Below are positions 1 to 7,843 of a stretch of DNA of 53,506 nucleotides, in pieces (within the stretch, counting starts at the first letter, position 1; each line of letters starts with the position of its first letter). The notes beneath the pieces are model-generated. The model saw nothing but the letters and a program-made list of their open reading frames with translations. It was not told where the DNA came from and ran no database searches. The position numbers and the translations under genes were made by a program. The stretch spans positions 1 through 53,506 of the forward strand of contig CAYORX010000012.1 in assembly GCA_964406505.1 (NCBI GenBank), given 5' to 3'. The DNA comes from DTU015 sp964406505. GTDB taxonomy: Bacteria > Bacillota > Sulfobacillia > Fermentithermobacillales > Fermentithermobacillaceae.

Positions 1-1087
1 AATGGACCTTCAGTTTTAGGATCTGATCGTCCCTACAAGACTCGGGCTCTACAGAACCATCAATTGAGTAGTTTATTACTTCAAGGGGTTTTTTTACTGA
101 AAAAAACTTGCGATTGTCCCTATCTTTTACCCACGCTTGATAATAGTACGTTCCCAAAGCTACCAATGTTCCATTATTTTTTCTCCCATTCCATGAAAGG
201 TTATTTGGAGGGGATCCGGCAAGCTGTTGAGGATTGAATGTGTACACTATATTACCCGAAGTATCTTCAATATTCATATTCCACGTAGATATGCCGCGAT
301 TTTTGAGATACGATAAGCTAAATTTTATGGTATCGTTTATGCCTGATCCATCTGGAGAAAAGGCGTTTAAATCAGCAGTAGCTCGTATTAAACACGACCG
401 ATAGATCACGGTAGCTGCTTCACAACGTAGCATAATCTTTTTAGGGCAAATGGAGCCATCTTTATATCCTTCGATCAATCCAAACTCAATAGCACATGCC
501 ATGGAATGCTGTCTGTTTTCTTTAGTTTGCAGGCCATCGTAAAATTGGTTAAGCAGGCTCCTTACTTTTTGTTGAGGCATAGATAGGGCATACTCATACA
601 AATCCAAACAGCGTACTAGTAAATCAACGGCATCTTCTCTAGATAAGTCCTCGTCGGGATAAAAATATCGCCCTTTGGGAGTAGGAGACAAATTGTTAGA
701 TTGGGCAGCCTCAATCCACCTCCAGACGGGTTTACCTTGAAAAATCGTAAACGATTTTGGTACGTCTGGATATGAAGGAGTTTCGGGTGTCATGGGAGGC
801 AGATCGAAAACTTTCGCCAATAGCACAGTGAACTCAGCTTTAGTGCAACTAGCATCAGGGAAAAAATAAGAAGTTACCCGACCTATCCACTCATGTACAT
901 ACCCGTCTGTTACGTTTTCTTGCCACAAAACGTAGATATAATCAACAGCCCAATGGGAGCCTATATCACTGTACCAAGGATCACGGGAGCAGTAAGCTAA
1001 CTTAGGTGCGAAGGCAATTACTGAAACAACGCTCAATAATATGCTTTTCACGAGAATAATCCACTTTGATTTTTTAAATTTGATCAT
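1..1087 (-). CDS. Exported SLH-domain protein with FlgD-like Ig domain (3' end cut off by window edge)
   Basis: Translated by hand from the complement; the frame stays open for 362 codons and leaves the window at base 1. The start ATG at 1087 has a GGAGGC Shine-Dalgarno 8 bases upstream. The N-terminus is basic and followed by a hydrophobic stretch (residues about 8-28), which looks like a signal peptide. Three surface-layer homology (SLH) modules follow, recognisable by FPDAS..TKAEF, YPDED.SREDAVDLL and YKDGS.CPKKIMLRCEAA. After these, about residues 245-330 read like the FlgD Ig-like fold (FSPDGSGINDTIKFSL then SWNGR..NG..V..GTYYYQA). SLH modules normally bind pyruvylated secondary wall polymers, so this is probably a wall-attached surface protein. 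It is divergent from the pilus operon. The C-terminal function is unknown because it lies outside the window. Confidence 0.85.
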   Translation of the reverse strand, partial: MIKFKKSKWIILVKSILLSVVSVIAFAPKLAYCSRDPWYSDIGSHWAVDYIYVLWQENVTDGYVHEWIGRVTSYFFPDASCTKAEFTVLLAKVFDLPPMTPETPSYPDVPKSFTIFQGKPVWRWIEAAQSNNLSPTPKGRYFYPDEDLSREDAVDLLVRCLDLYEYALSMPQQKVRSLLNQFYDGLQTKENRQHSMACAIEFGLIEGYKDGSICPKKIMLRCEAATVIYRSCLIRATADLNAFSPDGSGINDTIKFSLSYLKNRGISTWNMNIEDTSGNIVYTFNPQQLAGSPPNNLSWNGRKNNGTLVALGTYYYQAWVKDRDNRKFFSVKKPLEVINYSIDGSVEPESCRDDQILKLKVH

Positions 1088-1121
1088 ATCTGAGTGCCTC
1101 CAATTCGCCACCAACAGTCAT

Positions 1122-1127
1122 AATATA
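1122..1127 (-). promoter_or_regulatory. Possible -10 element for the SLH gene
   Basis: On the minus strand TATATT lies about 35 bases upstream of the ATG at 1087, with a weak AAGACA 18 bases further upstream. It fits a sigma-A type -10 but the -35 match is poor, so this is a tentative call. Confidence 0.3.
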
Positions 1128-1175
1128 CCATATTTCTCCGGATTTGTCTTTGGAAGGAAAATTATTTAGAACATG

Positions 1176-1202
1176 TTGACAATTATTGGAATATGTTATA
1201 TC
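1176..1202 (+). promoter_or_regulatory. Putative sigma-A promoter of the Tad pilus operon
   Basis: A perfect TTGACA (1176-1181) is followed 15 bases later by TG-T-TATATC (extended -10, hexamer 1197-1202). Alternative -10 registers overlap (TATCTT at 1199, spacer 17). Transcription would start near 1209, leaving a leader of about 180 bases before the first pilus gene. Confidence 0.5.
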
Positions 1203-1392
1203 TTGGAAATGCCTGGCAATACTTGTAAGTAGCCGTACCGGGTTATCGGAACCGCAAACGGCCGGAGAAAGGGGGTAACTTTCAGAGTAATATTACAGGC
1301 ATTCCGGCAATGCCCATAAAATGTCGCCACCGGCGCCCTTCGCAGCCTACCTGGTAGCCTGGTGCGGCCACTACAAAGGAGGTAGTCACCCA
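1203..1392 (+). promoter_or_regulatory. Structured 5' leader of pilus operon, candidate riboswitch or translational switch
   Basis: The leader can form an outer stem (1209-1215 with 1296-1302, extended by 1205-1207 with 1303-1305). This encloses hairpins 1232-1236/1258-1262 (inner 1241-1244/1250-1253) and 1267-1271/1279-1283. A competing hairpin 1298-1303/1309-1314 would break the outer stem. At the 3' end ACTAC (1370-1374) pairs with GTAGT (1382-1386), extended by GGTG 1361-1364 with CACC 1387-1390, placing the AAAGGAG Shine-Dalgarno in the loop. CTACC (1347-1351) can instead pair with GGTAG (1381-1385). All pairings were found by eye. I could not match the leader to a known riboswitch class: it lacks the conserved core of the class I c-di-GMP motif. 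Confidence 0.5.
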
Positions 1393-2070
1393 CTGAAAAA
1401 TTTGCTAAAACGACATAAAATGCTATTGATTGCCTTGCTTCTAGGAATATCAACGTTTATTATTTCGTATAACTTGCTTTCGCTTTACATAAAGACCGAA
1501 AAGATAGTCATCGCTAACAGAAATTTGGAACCATATACTAAAATTACGGCAAAAGATTTAAAGATTGTCGAAATCCCGCAAAAGGGTTTACATCCTGACC
1601 GTATCCATAATATTGATGTGTTGGTGGGGAGTTATAATGTGGCCCCGCTAATAGCAGGTCAAATTCTTCTAACCGGCCATTTTTTGCCTTCCGACGCTCA
1701 GCCTGGAATATCTAACGAAATTACAGGGAATGAGCGTGGAATGTTTATTCCTGTGGGAATTGATCACGCTGTCGGTGGCTTAATTAATGAAGGTGACAAA
1801 GTGGATTTGATTTGGTCGTTGAGGGGAACTAATCTGTACCAAACTGATAAGTCGTATACAGGTATTACTGTATTGAATGAAGCGAAGGTTATTAAAGTTG
1901 TCAACAGTAGGTCAGACGAATTCAAAGGGATCGTGATTGCTGTTACCCCTAAAACCTGTGAAAAACTTGCTTATTATCTTGAAACCGGCAACATGTATCT
2001 TGCAATTGTGCCATGGACCGCGGATAACACCACTATTGATGAGGGGGCGGAAGTTTGGCTAAGCCAATGA
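1393..2070 (+). CDS. cpaB: Flp pilus assembly protein CpaB/RcpC (SAF domain)
   Basis: A basic N-terminus and one membrane segment (LLIALLLGISTFIISYNLL) are followed by a SAF-like domain beginning IVIANRNLEPYTKITAKDL and containing the G-Q-x-L motif (AGQILLTGHFL). This is the CpaB/RcpC pattern of Tad pilus systems, an assembly protein outside the membrane. The start is uncertain. An ATG at 1321 lies inside the leader and upstream of the only good Shine-Dalgarno (AAAGGAGG, 1375-1382). A CTG at 1393 fits that site best, and TTG 1402 and ATG 1420 are alternatives. About 225 residues, short but normal for Gram-positive versions. First gene of the operon; its 3' end overlaps the next gene by 16 bases. 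Confidence 0.85.
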   Translation: MKNLLKRHKMLLIALLLGISTFIISYNLLSLYIKTEKIVIANRNLEPYTKITAKDLKIVEIPQKGLHPDRIHNIDVLVGSYNVAPLIAGQILLTGHFLPSDAQPGISNEITGNERGMFIPVGIDHAVGGLINEGDKVDLIWSLRGTNLYQTDKSYTGITVLNEAKVIKVVNSRSDEFKGIVIAVTPKTCEKLAYYLETGNMYLAIVPWTADNTTIDEGAEVWLSQ

Positions 2071-3152
2071 ATCAAGCGACATCTATATTGATAGCGGGTG
2101 ATTTCCGTACAGAGAAGGCGGTTAAAAAACATCGGCCCTCCGCCAAAATCGTAGGTGTTTTAAAAGATCTAGCCCTGATCGAATATGTGTCTTCGGAAAT
2201 GATAGTAGACGAGATTATTATAGATCCGCAACTCAGTCCTAGAGGGGAAACATTGGAACAATGGGCTGCTAGATTCACAAAAACATTTCCTCAGATCGCA
2301 GTAACTATATTAGGCTCAGGTTTGGACGAACCTAATGCGGTTAGCAAAACTACAAACATAATAACTCCGCAAACCGTAGTTGTATGGAGTCCGAAAGGCG
2401 GAGTGGGCAAAACTTTTATATCTACTAATCTTGCATGCGCTGCGGCAACTGCTACTCAGGGTAAAGCCGCGCTAATTGACTTTGATGTTTATTCCGGTGA
2501 TGTTGCCACATATTTGGATTTAGCAGATACGCCAACGATTATAGAGATGTTACCGAAATTACAAAGATTAAGACCTGACGGATTAGAAAAATATGTCCAG
2601 ATACATGGGGCTTCGCGTCTTAGCGTGATCTGTAGCCCAAAAAGGCCGGAGCTTTCCAATTTGATAACTGTTGAACACGTAAACCGTGTGTTTTCCCTTG
2701 CGGCTCGCAGGTGGGGTTTGCTATACGTTGACACTGCGCCAAACATAACTAGTGGCATACTGAGCGAAGCTATCGATATTGCATCTGCGATCGTGTTTGT
2801 CGTTACACAAGATGTTTGTGCGTTGAGACAAGGTAAAGTCGCTCTAGATATATTCAGAAAATTAGGTATACCTCAAACCTCAATTTACGTTGTTTTAAAT
2901 CGTGGCTGTAAAGATGCACCTGTTTCGGAACGAAAAGTGGAAGAATATCTAGAAACTAGTCTTGCCGCAATAATACCAGAAGATCGGAAAATAGTTGAAA
3001 AATCTGTTTTTCAAGGAAAGCCAGCGGTTTTATATTCCGGCACAGAAATATCATCTGCAATTTGGAAATTGTTGTCCAAAATATCTCCAGGCTTGTCGGT
3101 GCCGGAAGTTAAGAAGAAAGGTAAGAGGAAAAGGAGGTTTCGACTATGGTAA
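2055..3152 (+). CDS. cpaE: CpaE-like pilus-assembly ATPase (MinD/ParA superfamily)
   Basis: The protein has 365 residues. Residues 1-95 form an N-terminal domain in the place where CpaE has a receiver-like domain, but I see no clear phosphoacceptor pattern. A deviant Walker A motif SPKGGVGKT lies at about 113-121, with LIDFDVYSGD as the switch/Walker A' region and YVDTAPNI as the Walker B region. This is the MinD/ParA-type fold used by CpaE/TadZ to position the pilus machine at the membrane. The C-terminus is strongly basic (KKKGKRKRRFRLW). The TTG start at 2055 follows a GGGGGCGG ribosome site; ATG 2067 is an alternative. Translationally coupled to the genes on both sides. Confidence 0.88.
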   Translation: MAKPMNQATSILIAGDFRTEKAVKKHRPSAKIVGVLKDLALIEYVSSEMIVDEIIIDPQLSPRGETLEQWAARFTKTFPQIAVTILGSGLDEPNAVSKTTNIITPQTVVVWSPKGGVGKTFISTNLACAAATATQGKAALIDFDVYSGDVATYLDLADTPTIIEMLPKLQRLRPDGLEKYVQIHGASRLSVICSPKRPELSNLITVEHVNRVFSLAARRWGLLYVDTAPNITSGILSEAIDIASAIVFVVTQDVCALRQGKVALDIFRKLGIPQTSIYVVLNRGCKDAPVSERKVEEYLETSLAAIIPEDRKIVEKSVFQGKPAVLYSGTEISSAIWKLLSKISPGLSVPEVKKKGKRKRRFRLW

Positions 3153-4429
3153 GCATTCTTGAAAAACTTGAACGGGAACAATATGAGTTGCTTTCTATTC
3201 ACAGCGAGGCCAAAGAAATATCTATAGAAGAAGTAACTCAAAAAGTAAGGGAAGAGATGTTAGAAAACTATCCAGACCTTATTATTGAAGCTAGAATGTC
3301 GAGAAACAAAAGAAAAGAAATCATCGGTTTAGTATCAAACGTAATTATTTCCTCAGAACTATATGTTCCAAAATTAACAAGGCAAGATCTAGCTGAACGC
3401 ATAGTTCAAGAAATTTGTGGGTTGGGTCCTCTTGATCGTTTGCTTGATGATGAATCTGTAACGGAAATCATGGTCAATGGGTTTGATGAAGTGTATGTGG
3501 AAAAAGATGGAGTTTTGATCCATACTGAAACCAAATTTGTAAATGACAGACATCTTTTAGAAATTATTAATCGGATTGTCCAGAGTGTTGGAAGGCGGGT
3601 AGATGTTTCCATGCCTTATGTTGATGCTAGACTTCCAGATGGTTCGAGGGTTAATGCTATAATTCCACCACTTGCGCTTAACGGCCCAATACTTACCATC
3701 AGACGGTTTCCTAAACGTTATAGCGAATTGTCCCAACTCATCGAATCACAAACTCTTACGCCGGAAGTCGCATGTTTTTTAAGTAAGTGTGTCAAGCACA
3801 AACTGGATATGGTGATTTCTGGTGGTTCGGGCAGTGGAAAGACAACCACACTTAATGTTTTAGCAAATTCTGTGGCGAAAAATGAGCGTATTCTTGTTAT
3901 TGAAGATTCATCTGAAATAAAAATTCCCGACCATCACGTTGTTTATCTTGAGTCTAGACCAAAAAATACCGAAGGCAAAGGTGAGGTGTCAATAAGGACT
4001 TTATTGCGAAATGCTCTTAGAATGAGACCGGATAGGCTTATCATCGGTGAATGTAGAGGCAAGGAGACTTTCGATTTAATTTCAGCTACTAATACAGGTC
4101 ATGAAGGGTGTTTATCGACCGTACATGCGAACTCGTCTGCAGACTGTTTAGAAAGAATGGTCGGAATGGCACTAATGGCCGATGAGGGAGTGCCTGTAGA
4201 GATACTTCGTTCATGGATAGCGATAGGCGTAGATGTAATCGTACATGTTGAGAAAACTATTGAAGGGCAACGCATTGTTTCCGAAGTATCTATCGTAGGT
4301 GATGAGCCGGGAATCGGGCTTTCTAGTTTTCCCGTTTATCTTAATCAAAAGGGCTTAGATCTCAAATTTCCCACATGGTTTACTGAAAAAATCGGCGACC
4401 AGCGTGCTAAAGATATAGCGAATATATGA
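3146..4429 (+). CDS. cpaF: Tad pilus assembly ATPase CpaF/TadA
   Basis: The 427-residue sequence shows the full secretion-ATPase layout. The N-terminal domain contains GLGPLDRLLDDESVTEIMVNG, followed by Walker A GGSGSGKTT near residue 230. Next come the Asp/Glu boxes (VIEDSSEI and RLIIGECRGKE), and the His box region GHEGCLSTVHAN. These are hallmarks of the CpaF/TadA hexamer that powers Flp pilin polymerisation at the inner face of the membrane. The length is typical. The ATG start overlaps the cpaE stop (7 bases), and the end overlaps the TadB gene (ATGA), so the four genes are translationally coupled. Confidence 0.95.
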   Translation: MVSILEKLEREQYELLSIHSEAKEISIEEVTQKVREEMLENYPDLIIEARMSRNKRKEIIGLVSNVIISSELYVPKLTRQDLAERIVQEICGLGPLDRLLDDESVTEIMVNGFDEVYVEKDGVLIHTETKFVNDRHLLEIINRIVQSVGRRVDVSMPYVDARLPDGSRVNAIIPPLALNGPILTIRRFPKRYSELSQLIESQTLTPEVACFLSKCVKHKLDMVISGGSGSGKTTTLNVLANSVAKNERILVIEDSSEIKIPDHHVVYLESRPKNTEGKGEVSIRTLLRNALRMRPDRLIIGECRGKETFDLISATNTGHEGCLSTVHANSSADCLERMVGMALMADEGVPVEILRSWIAIGVDVIVHVEKTIEGQRIVSEVSIVGDEPGIGLSSFPVYLNQKGLDLKFPTWFTEKIGDQRAKDIANI

Positions 4430-5226
4430 TTTCGGGAGGCTGCGCTTTGAAGATAGCTATTTCGTTTAGTCTGAGTCTTACATTAGTACTTGTCATTTTA
4501 GATCTGGAGAGAAATGCTGGTATGTGGGACCTTCCCGAGGTTTTAGTAAGAAATCGAAAAAAAGATGAATCAAAAATATTTAGTTTCGTGGTTGGAATTT
4601 TGAAAAGATTTGTTCAACCGAACCGGTTGAAATTTATGCCGTGGGATGAAATAGCAGCTAACCTGGCTTTCCAGGTGCGCGCCGGTAAAACTCTTGTTCA
4701 AGCCATTGATTCTGTATCCCGTGAAGGCAGTTCCTTAGCTCATAAGAAACTTAGCACTGCGTGCAGGTTTTACGAAAGTGGAATGCCCATTTTTAAAGCG
4801 TTGGAAACTGTCAGCGATGGCGATGGCGCTCTTTTTATGCTTGCAAGTGTATTAGAGATAGGAGCAATAAGCGGTGGGGATACTGCTTCATTACTTTGGC
4901 ATGTGTTTGAAATTTTGAAAAGACGGCGCATTTTCCGAGGTGAAGTTGCCGCGAAATTGACAGAGGCGAAAATCACCTCATATATATTAATTTGTCTTCC
5001 ATGGATAATGGGATTCACAATATTTAAACATAACACTGGTTTGTTTCAAAGTTTTATAAAATCGGCTAACGGTAAAACTTTGTTTATGGCAGCGGTAGCT
5101 TTATGGATTATAGGAATGTTTTCAATAATAAGTGTCTTGCGGTCAGCATCTCCCTCGACAGTTGTTTTAGGAATACATGGAGCGCCCAAACTAAACAAGC
5201 GCGGAGGTGGGAAAGTTGCTAGGTAG
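4426..5226 (+). CDS. tadB: TadB-like type II secretion F family membrane protein
   Basis: The protein has 266 residues, with one N-terminal membrane segment (LKIAISFSLSLTLVLVIL). A cytoplasmic T2SF domain follows (AANLAFQVRAGKTLVQAIDSV and the G-x-I-S-G-G-D-x-A-S turn). Two membrane segments lie at the C-terminus (ILICLPWIMGFTIF and FMAAVALWIIGMFSII). This is the TadB platform protein that couples the CpaF ATPase to pilin extraction. It starts with ATGA overlap on cpaF and ends 11 bases past the likely start of tadC. Confidence 0.85.
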   Translation: MISGGCALKIAISFSLSLTLVLVILDLERNAGMWDLPEVLVRNRKKDESKIFSFVVGILKRFVQPNRLKFMPWDEIAANLAFQVRAGKTLVQAIDSVSREGSSLAHKKLSTACRFYESGMPIFKALETVSDGDGALFMLASVLEIGAISGGDTASLLWHVFEILKRRRIFRGEVAAKLTEAKITSYILICLPWIMGFTIFKHNTGLFQSFIKSANGKTLFMAAVALWIIGMFSIISVLRSASPSTVVLGIHGAPKLNKRGGGKVAR

Positions 5227-5836
5227 AGTATTGTTTGCTTCCGGCGTTATAGGGTTTTGGGTTGCGGTGTTCGGTGTTTGGATACTTTACAAAGAAGATA
5301 GACGATTATCCGGAAAACCACTAGGCCTTCTAAGGATTAACTTCGCATTCATACAAGATAAGATTAATAGTTTTAGACAAAAGAAAAACAATCAAGTCAT
5401 AATGGAACAATGGCCTACGTTACTAGAAAGCATGTCGGTTGCAGTAAAAGCGGGGCTTAATATTGTTGATGCATTTGAAGTATGCACAGGAAAAACTTAT
5501 GGTCCGTTAAGAGTTTCGGCAGAGAAAGTTATTGTAAGGTTGCGCAGCGGCATGTCTATGTCAGCTGCTTTAAGTGTGATGGAAAAGGAAGGTATTCAAG
5601 CGGCAAAACGTCTTAAAACTACCCTCAGCCAGGCTGAATCTTTGGGAACCCCTATTTCTGATGTTCTTGAGGCATTATCTGCAGAATATTACACTTTAGA
5701 AAGGCAACGTTTCGAATCTAAACTGAATTCTTTACCTATAAAATTATCATTGATCACGGTAGTCTTTTTGCTACCGCCAGTACTTATTATTTCCGTTATG
5801 CCTCATGTGCTCTCATTTATACAAAAGGGACTTTGA
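5216..5836 (+). CDS. tadC: TadC-like type II secretion F family membrane protein
   Basis: This is a second platform protein of about 206 residues. It has an N-terminal membrane segment (VLFASGVIGFWVAVFGVWILY), then a T2SF core with WPTLLESMSVAVKAGLNIVDAFE and a second SQAESLGTPISDVLEAL helix. The C-terminal hydrophobic segment is LSLITVVFLLPPVLIISVMP. The open frame begins at GTG 5207, but that codon lies inside the GGAGGTGG ribosome site. TTG 5216 has the correct spacing and is preferred. TadB and TadC normally form a pair in Tad systems. Confidence 0.82.
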   Translation: MLGRVLFASGVIGFWVAVFGVWILYKEDRRLSGKPLGLLRINFAFIQDKINSFRQKKNNQVIMEQWPTLLESMSVAVKAGLNIVDAFEVCTGKTYGPLRVSAEKVIVRLRSGMSMSAALSVMEKEGIQAAKRLKTTLSQAESLGTPISDVLEALSAEYYTLERQRFESKLNSLPIKLSLITVVFLLPPVLIISVMPHVLSFIQKGL

Positions 5837-5888
5837 TTTGTACAAGTATGCTAGGTGCAACTACAACATGACGGGGGAATTGATTAAT

Positions 5889-6113
5889 ATGATGAAAATA
5901 TATACCACTGCGTGCCGGGCTAAGCATAGATTTGTCAGTAGAATCAACGAAATATTGATCAAAGAAGATGGAGCTACCATAGCAGAATACGCCATTTTGC
6001 TTGCGGTAGTTGTGGTGGCTTTAATTGCAATTTTGGGACAGCTCACTCAGGCGCTTGAAAGCAAACTACAAAGCATTATAGATCAAATTAGTTCGGAGGT
6101 GCTAAGTGGCTGA
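5889..6113 (+). CDS. flp: Flp-type major pilin
   Basis: This is a class IVb prepilin of about 74 residues. The leader is long and charged, ending in KEDG, followed by ATIAEYAILLAVVVVALIAIL. The prepilin peptidase site is therefore G|ATIAEY, with Glu at +5 and Tyr at +6 as in Flp pilins, followed by an unbroken hydrophobic helix. ATG 5889 is chosen because GGGGGA lies 10 bases upstream; ATG 5868 is possible, and the longer open frame from 5805 overlaps tadC and has no ribosome site. No prepilin peptidase gene lies in the window, so cleavage must rely on a peptidase encoded elsewhere. Confidence 0.85.
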   Translation: MMKIYTTACRAKHRFVSRINEILIKEDGATIAEYAILLAVVVVALIAILGQLTQALESKLQSIIDQISSEVLSG

Positions 6114-6555
6114 TTGGGAAACGAGTAGGTTAGTCGCAGTTAAAGATATGCGGAATAAATTACACGACCAATCCGGTCAAGCGATTGCAGAGTTCGCTAT
6201 AGTCTTGTTCGTATTGGTACTTATCTTATTCGGTGTCCTTGAATTGGGGTTAATATTGAATGCAAAGCTCGTGCTTGGGTCAGCTACCAGGGAGATTGCG
6301 CGAATTTGTGCAGTAGAGGGGGGATACAGCGATAGAGCCGTTCAGCGTATATCAAGTGTTATTGAATCTACTGGGCTTAAAGAAGAATGTGTTGATATGA
6401 CTGTATCGCCCAAACAAGCGATATACGGAACAGACATAACCATCAAGATGACTTACGATTATCTGGTTAAATCACCTGTTATTTCATCTATTTCGGGTGC
6501 CTCTATTATGCTAACAACAAAGGCGGTGACAAGAAGTGAATTTGTACCTAGGTGA
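6106..6555 (+). CDS. tadE: TadE-like pseudopilin
   Basis: The protein has 149 residues with a short basic N-terminus. The TadE signature QSGQAIAEFAIVLFVLVLILFGVLELGL follows (hydrophobic helix preceded by GQA.AEFA), then a small globular domain of about 90 residues with two Cys (ARICAVEGG and KEECVDM). TadE-type minor pseudopilins act in Flp pilus biogenesis. The GTG start is inside the end of the Flp gene, with TCGGAGG at the correct distance, so translation is coupled. Confidence 0.85.
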   Translation: MADWETSRLVAVKDMRNKLHDQSGQAIAEFAIVLFVLVLILFGVLELGLILNAKLVLGSATREIARICAVEGGYSDRAVQRISSVIESTGLKEECVDMTVSPKQAIYGTDITIKMTYDYLVKSPVISSISGASIMLTTKAVTRSEFVPR

Positions 6556-7069
6556 GTTGTTCCGTGGTGGGGGACTTTGTAGCTTTTGGAACAAAATGTT
6601 TAGACGCGGGGCATTGCAATATAACGATCGTGAAAAAGGCGGGGCTATGGTTTTAGTAATATTGTTTTTACCTATGGCTTTGTTATCGATTGGACTCGTT
6701 GCAGATCTAGGTGTACTATTTACTGTTAAGCGTACCGTTCAGGCAGCATGCGATTTCGGGGCTTTAGCAGCATGTCAGGAGTTAGATTGGGACTTGCTTG
6801 CCGAAGGGCAAATAGTTATAGATGAATTTCAGGGTAAAGCGAAAGCTATCCATTATACCCGACAAAACCTTCAACATATTGAGCACTTTATTAGCGATTC
6901 CAATATAGAGGTTATCGTGAGGAACATACCTGATTACGAGCCAACGATTGTAGTGCAAACCCATGTGCTTGTCCAGACGAGCTTCATTAAATACTTACCT
7001 GGTTTAAGAAACGGCGTTACATTAGATATTACTTCCGAATCATCGGTAGTTAAGCGCACTAAATGGTAG
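6536..7069 (+). CDS. TadG/TadE-like pilus protein
   Basis: The protein has 177 residues. A basic stretch ending in DREKGGAMVLVILFLPMALL is followed by the rest of a membrane helix (SIGLVADLGVLFTVKRTVQAACDFGALAACQ). This is the N-terminal pattern of TadG/TadE_N 'putative Flp pilus-assembly' proteins. The remaining 100 residues are a small extracytoplasmic domain, so it lacks the von Willebrand domain of full-length TadG. It overlaps tadE by 20 bases and is the last gene before a strong hairpin. Confidence 0.75.
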   Translation: MNLYLGELFRGGGLCSFWNKMFRRGALQYNDREKGGAMVLVILFLPMALLSIGLVADLGVLFTVKRTVQAACDFGALAACQELDWDLLAEGQIVIDEFQGKAKAIHYTRQNLQHIEHFISDSNIEVIVRNIPDYEPTIVVQTHVLVQTSFIKYLPGLRNGVTLDITSESSVVKRTKW

Positions 7070-7120
7070 GTTTTTCGCAGTGAAATGTGATGTATAGATT
7101 TGTACGTTGTATATAAAACT

Positions 7121-7151
7121 TTCAGGAGGGCATAACGTGAGCCCTCCTGAA
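7121..7151. terminator. Bidirectional hairpin between pilus operon and rubrerythrin
   Basis: TTCAGGAGGGC (7121-7131) pairs perfectly with GCCCTCCTGAA (7141-7151), an 11-bp stem with a 9-base loop. It sits between two converging transcripts. The U-tract is weak on the plus side and moderate (AGTTTTATAT) on the minus side. Confidence 0.7.
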
Positions 7152-7175
7152 TAGTTTATGGCTTAATCGGACACT

Positions 7176-7712
7176 TTAATAGTTTTCTGCTAAAGGCTGG
7201 TAAAAACTTTGCGGATGTGCACACGCGGGGCAAATCTCGGGGGCTTCAATGCCGTCGTGTATGTAGCCGCAGTTTCTACAATGCCACTTTATAGGTTCAG
7301 GCCGACTAAATACGGTTTTCGAGTCTACTCGTTCCAACAATTTTCTGTAACGATTTTCGTGAGCCCGTTCAACATCCGCTACCTCTCGAAACAATTGGGC
7401 TATTTCAGTAAAACCTTCTTCATCCGCGGTTTCGGCAAAATTCTTATACATCGTTGTCCATTCGTAGTTTTCGCCCTCTGCTGCGTGTTTTAGGTTCTCG
7501 CTCGTATCGCCAATCATGCCCAGAAGTTTAGCCCACACTTTTGCGTGTTCCTGTTCGTTATAAGCAGTTTCTTCAAAAATTGCTGCAATTTGATGATAGC
7601 CTGCTCTTCTAGCTACCCCCGCAAAATAGGTATATTTGCTGCGGGCTTCAGATTCTCCTGAAAATGCGGTCATCAAGTTTTTCTCCGTTTGGCTGCCTTT
7701 CAGTTCTTTCAC
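7176..7712 (-). CDS. rbr: Rubrerythrin
   Basis: The protein has 178 residues. A ferritin-like diiron domain contains the E-x-x-H helices (AFSGESEARSKYTYFA, EETAYNEQEHAKVWAK, ADVERAHENRYRKLL). A C-terminal rubredoxin domain follows with WHCRNCGYIHDG and CPACAHPQSF (CxxC...CxxC iron site). The enzyme reduces hydrogen peroxide in anaerobes, using electrons via rubredoxin/NADH. The frame opens at GTG 7721, but GTG 7712 follows AGAGGTG at good spacing and gives the family-typical beginning MKELKGSQTEKN. It is a single gene, apparently with its own promoter in the gap to 7843. Confidence 0.95.
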   Translation of the reverse strand: MKELKGSQTEKNLMTAFSGESEARSKYTYFAGVARRAGYHQIAAIFEETAYNEQEHAKVWAKLLGMIGDTSENLKHAAEGENYEWTTMYKNFAETADEEGFTEIAQLFREVADVERAHENRYRKLLERVDSKTVFSRPEPIKWHCRNCGYIHDGIEAPEICPACAHPQSFYQPLAENY

Positions 7713-7843
7713 GGAATTCACCTCTTATCAAAAACATCTGTGGAAATTCTACCGTTTGTATTATTACTTTCTAATTGTGTCATAATAAGTGATTTGGCGA
7801 AAGTTAATATGATTATTTGTCTAATATTGATGTGCATATTGGG

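Noticed and set aside
1203..1320. Class I c-di-GMP riboswitch (GEMM) before the pilus operon
   Set aside because: Fragments such as GTAGCCG..GGTTA and CCGCAAAC are reminiscent, but they are in the wrong order and the required GCAAAGCC and P1a segments are missing.
1321..1392. In-frame ATG at 1321 as start of CpaB
   Set aside because: It lies in the structured leader upstream of the only good ribosome site (1375-1382). The extra N-terminus looks like read-through of RNA structure and does not resemble a signal peptide.
7722..7843. PerR box upstream of rubrerythrin
   Set aside because: AT-rich stretches resemble part of a PerR site but the palindrome has too many mismatches to support a call.
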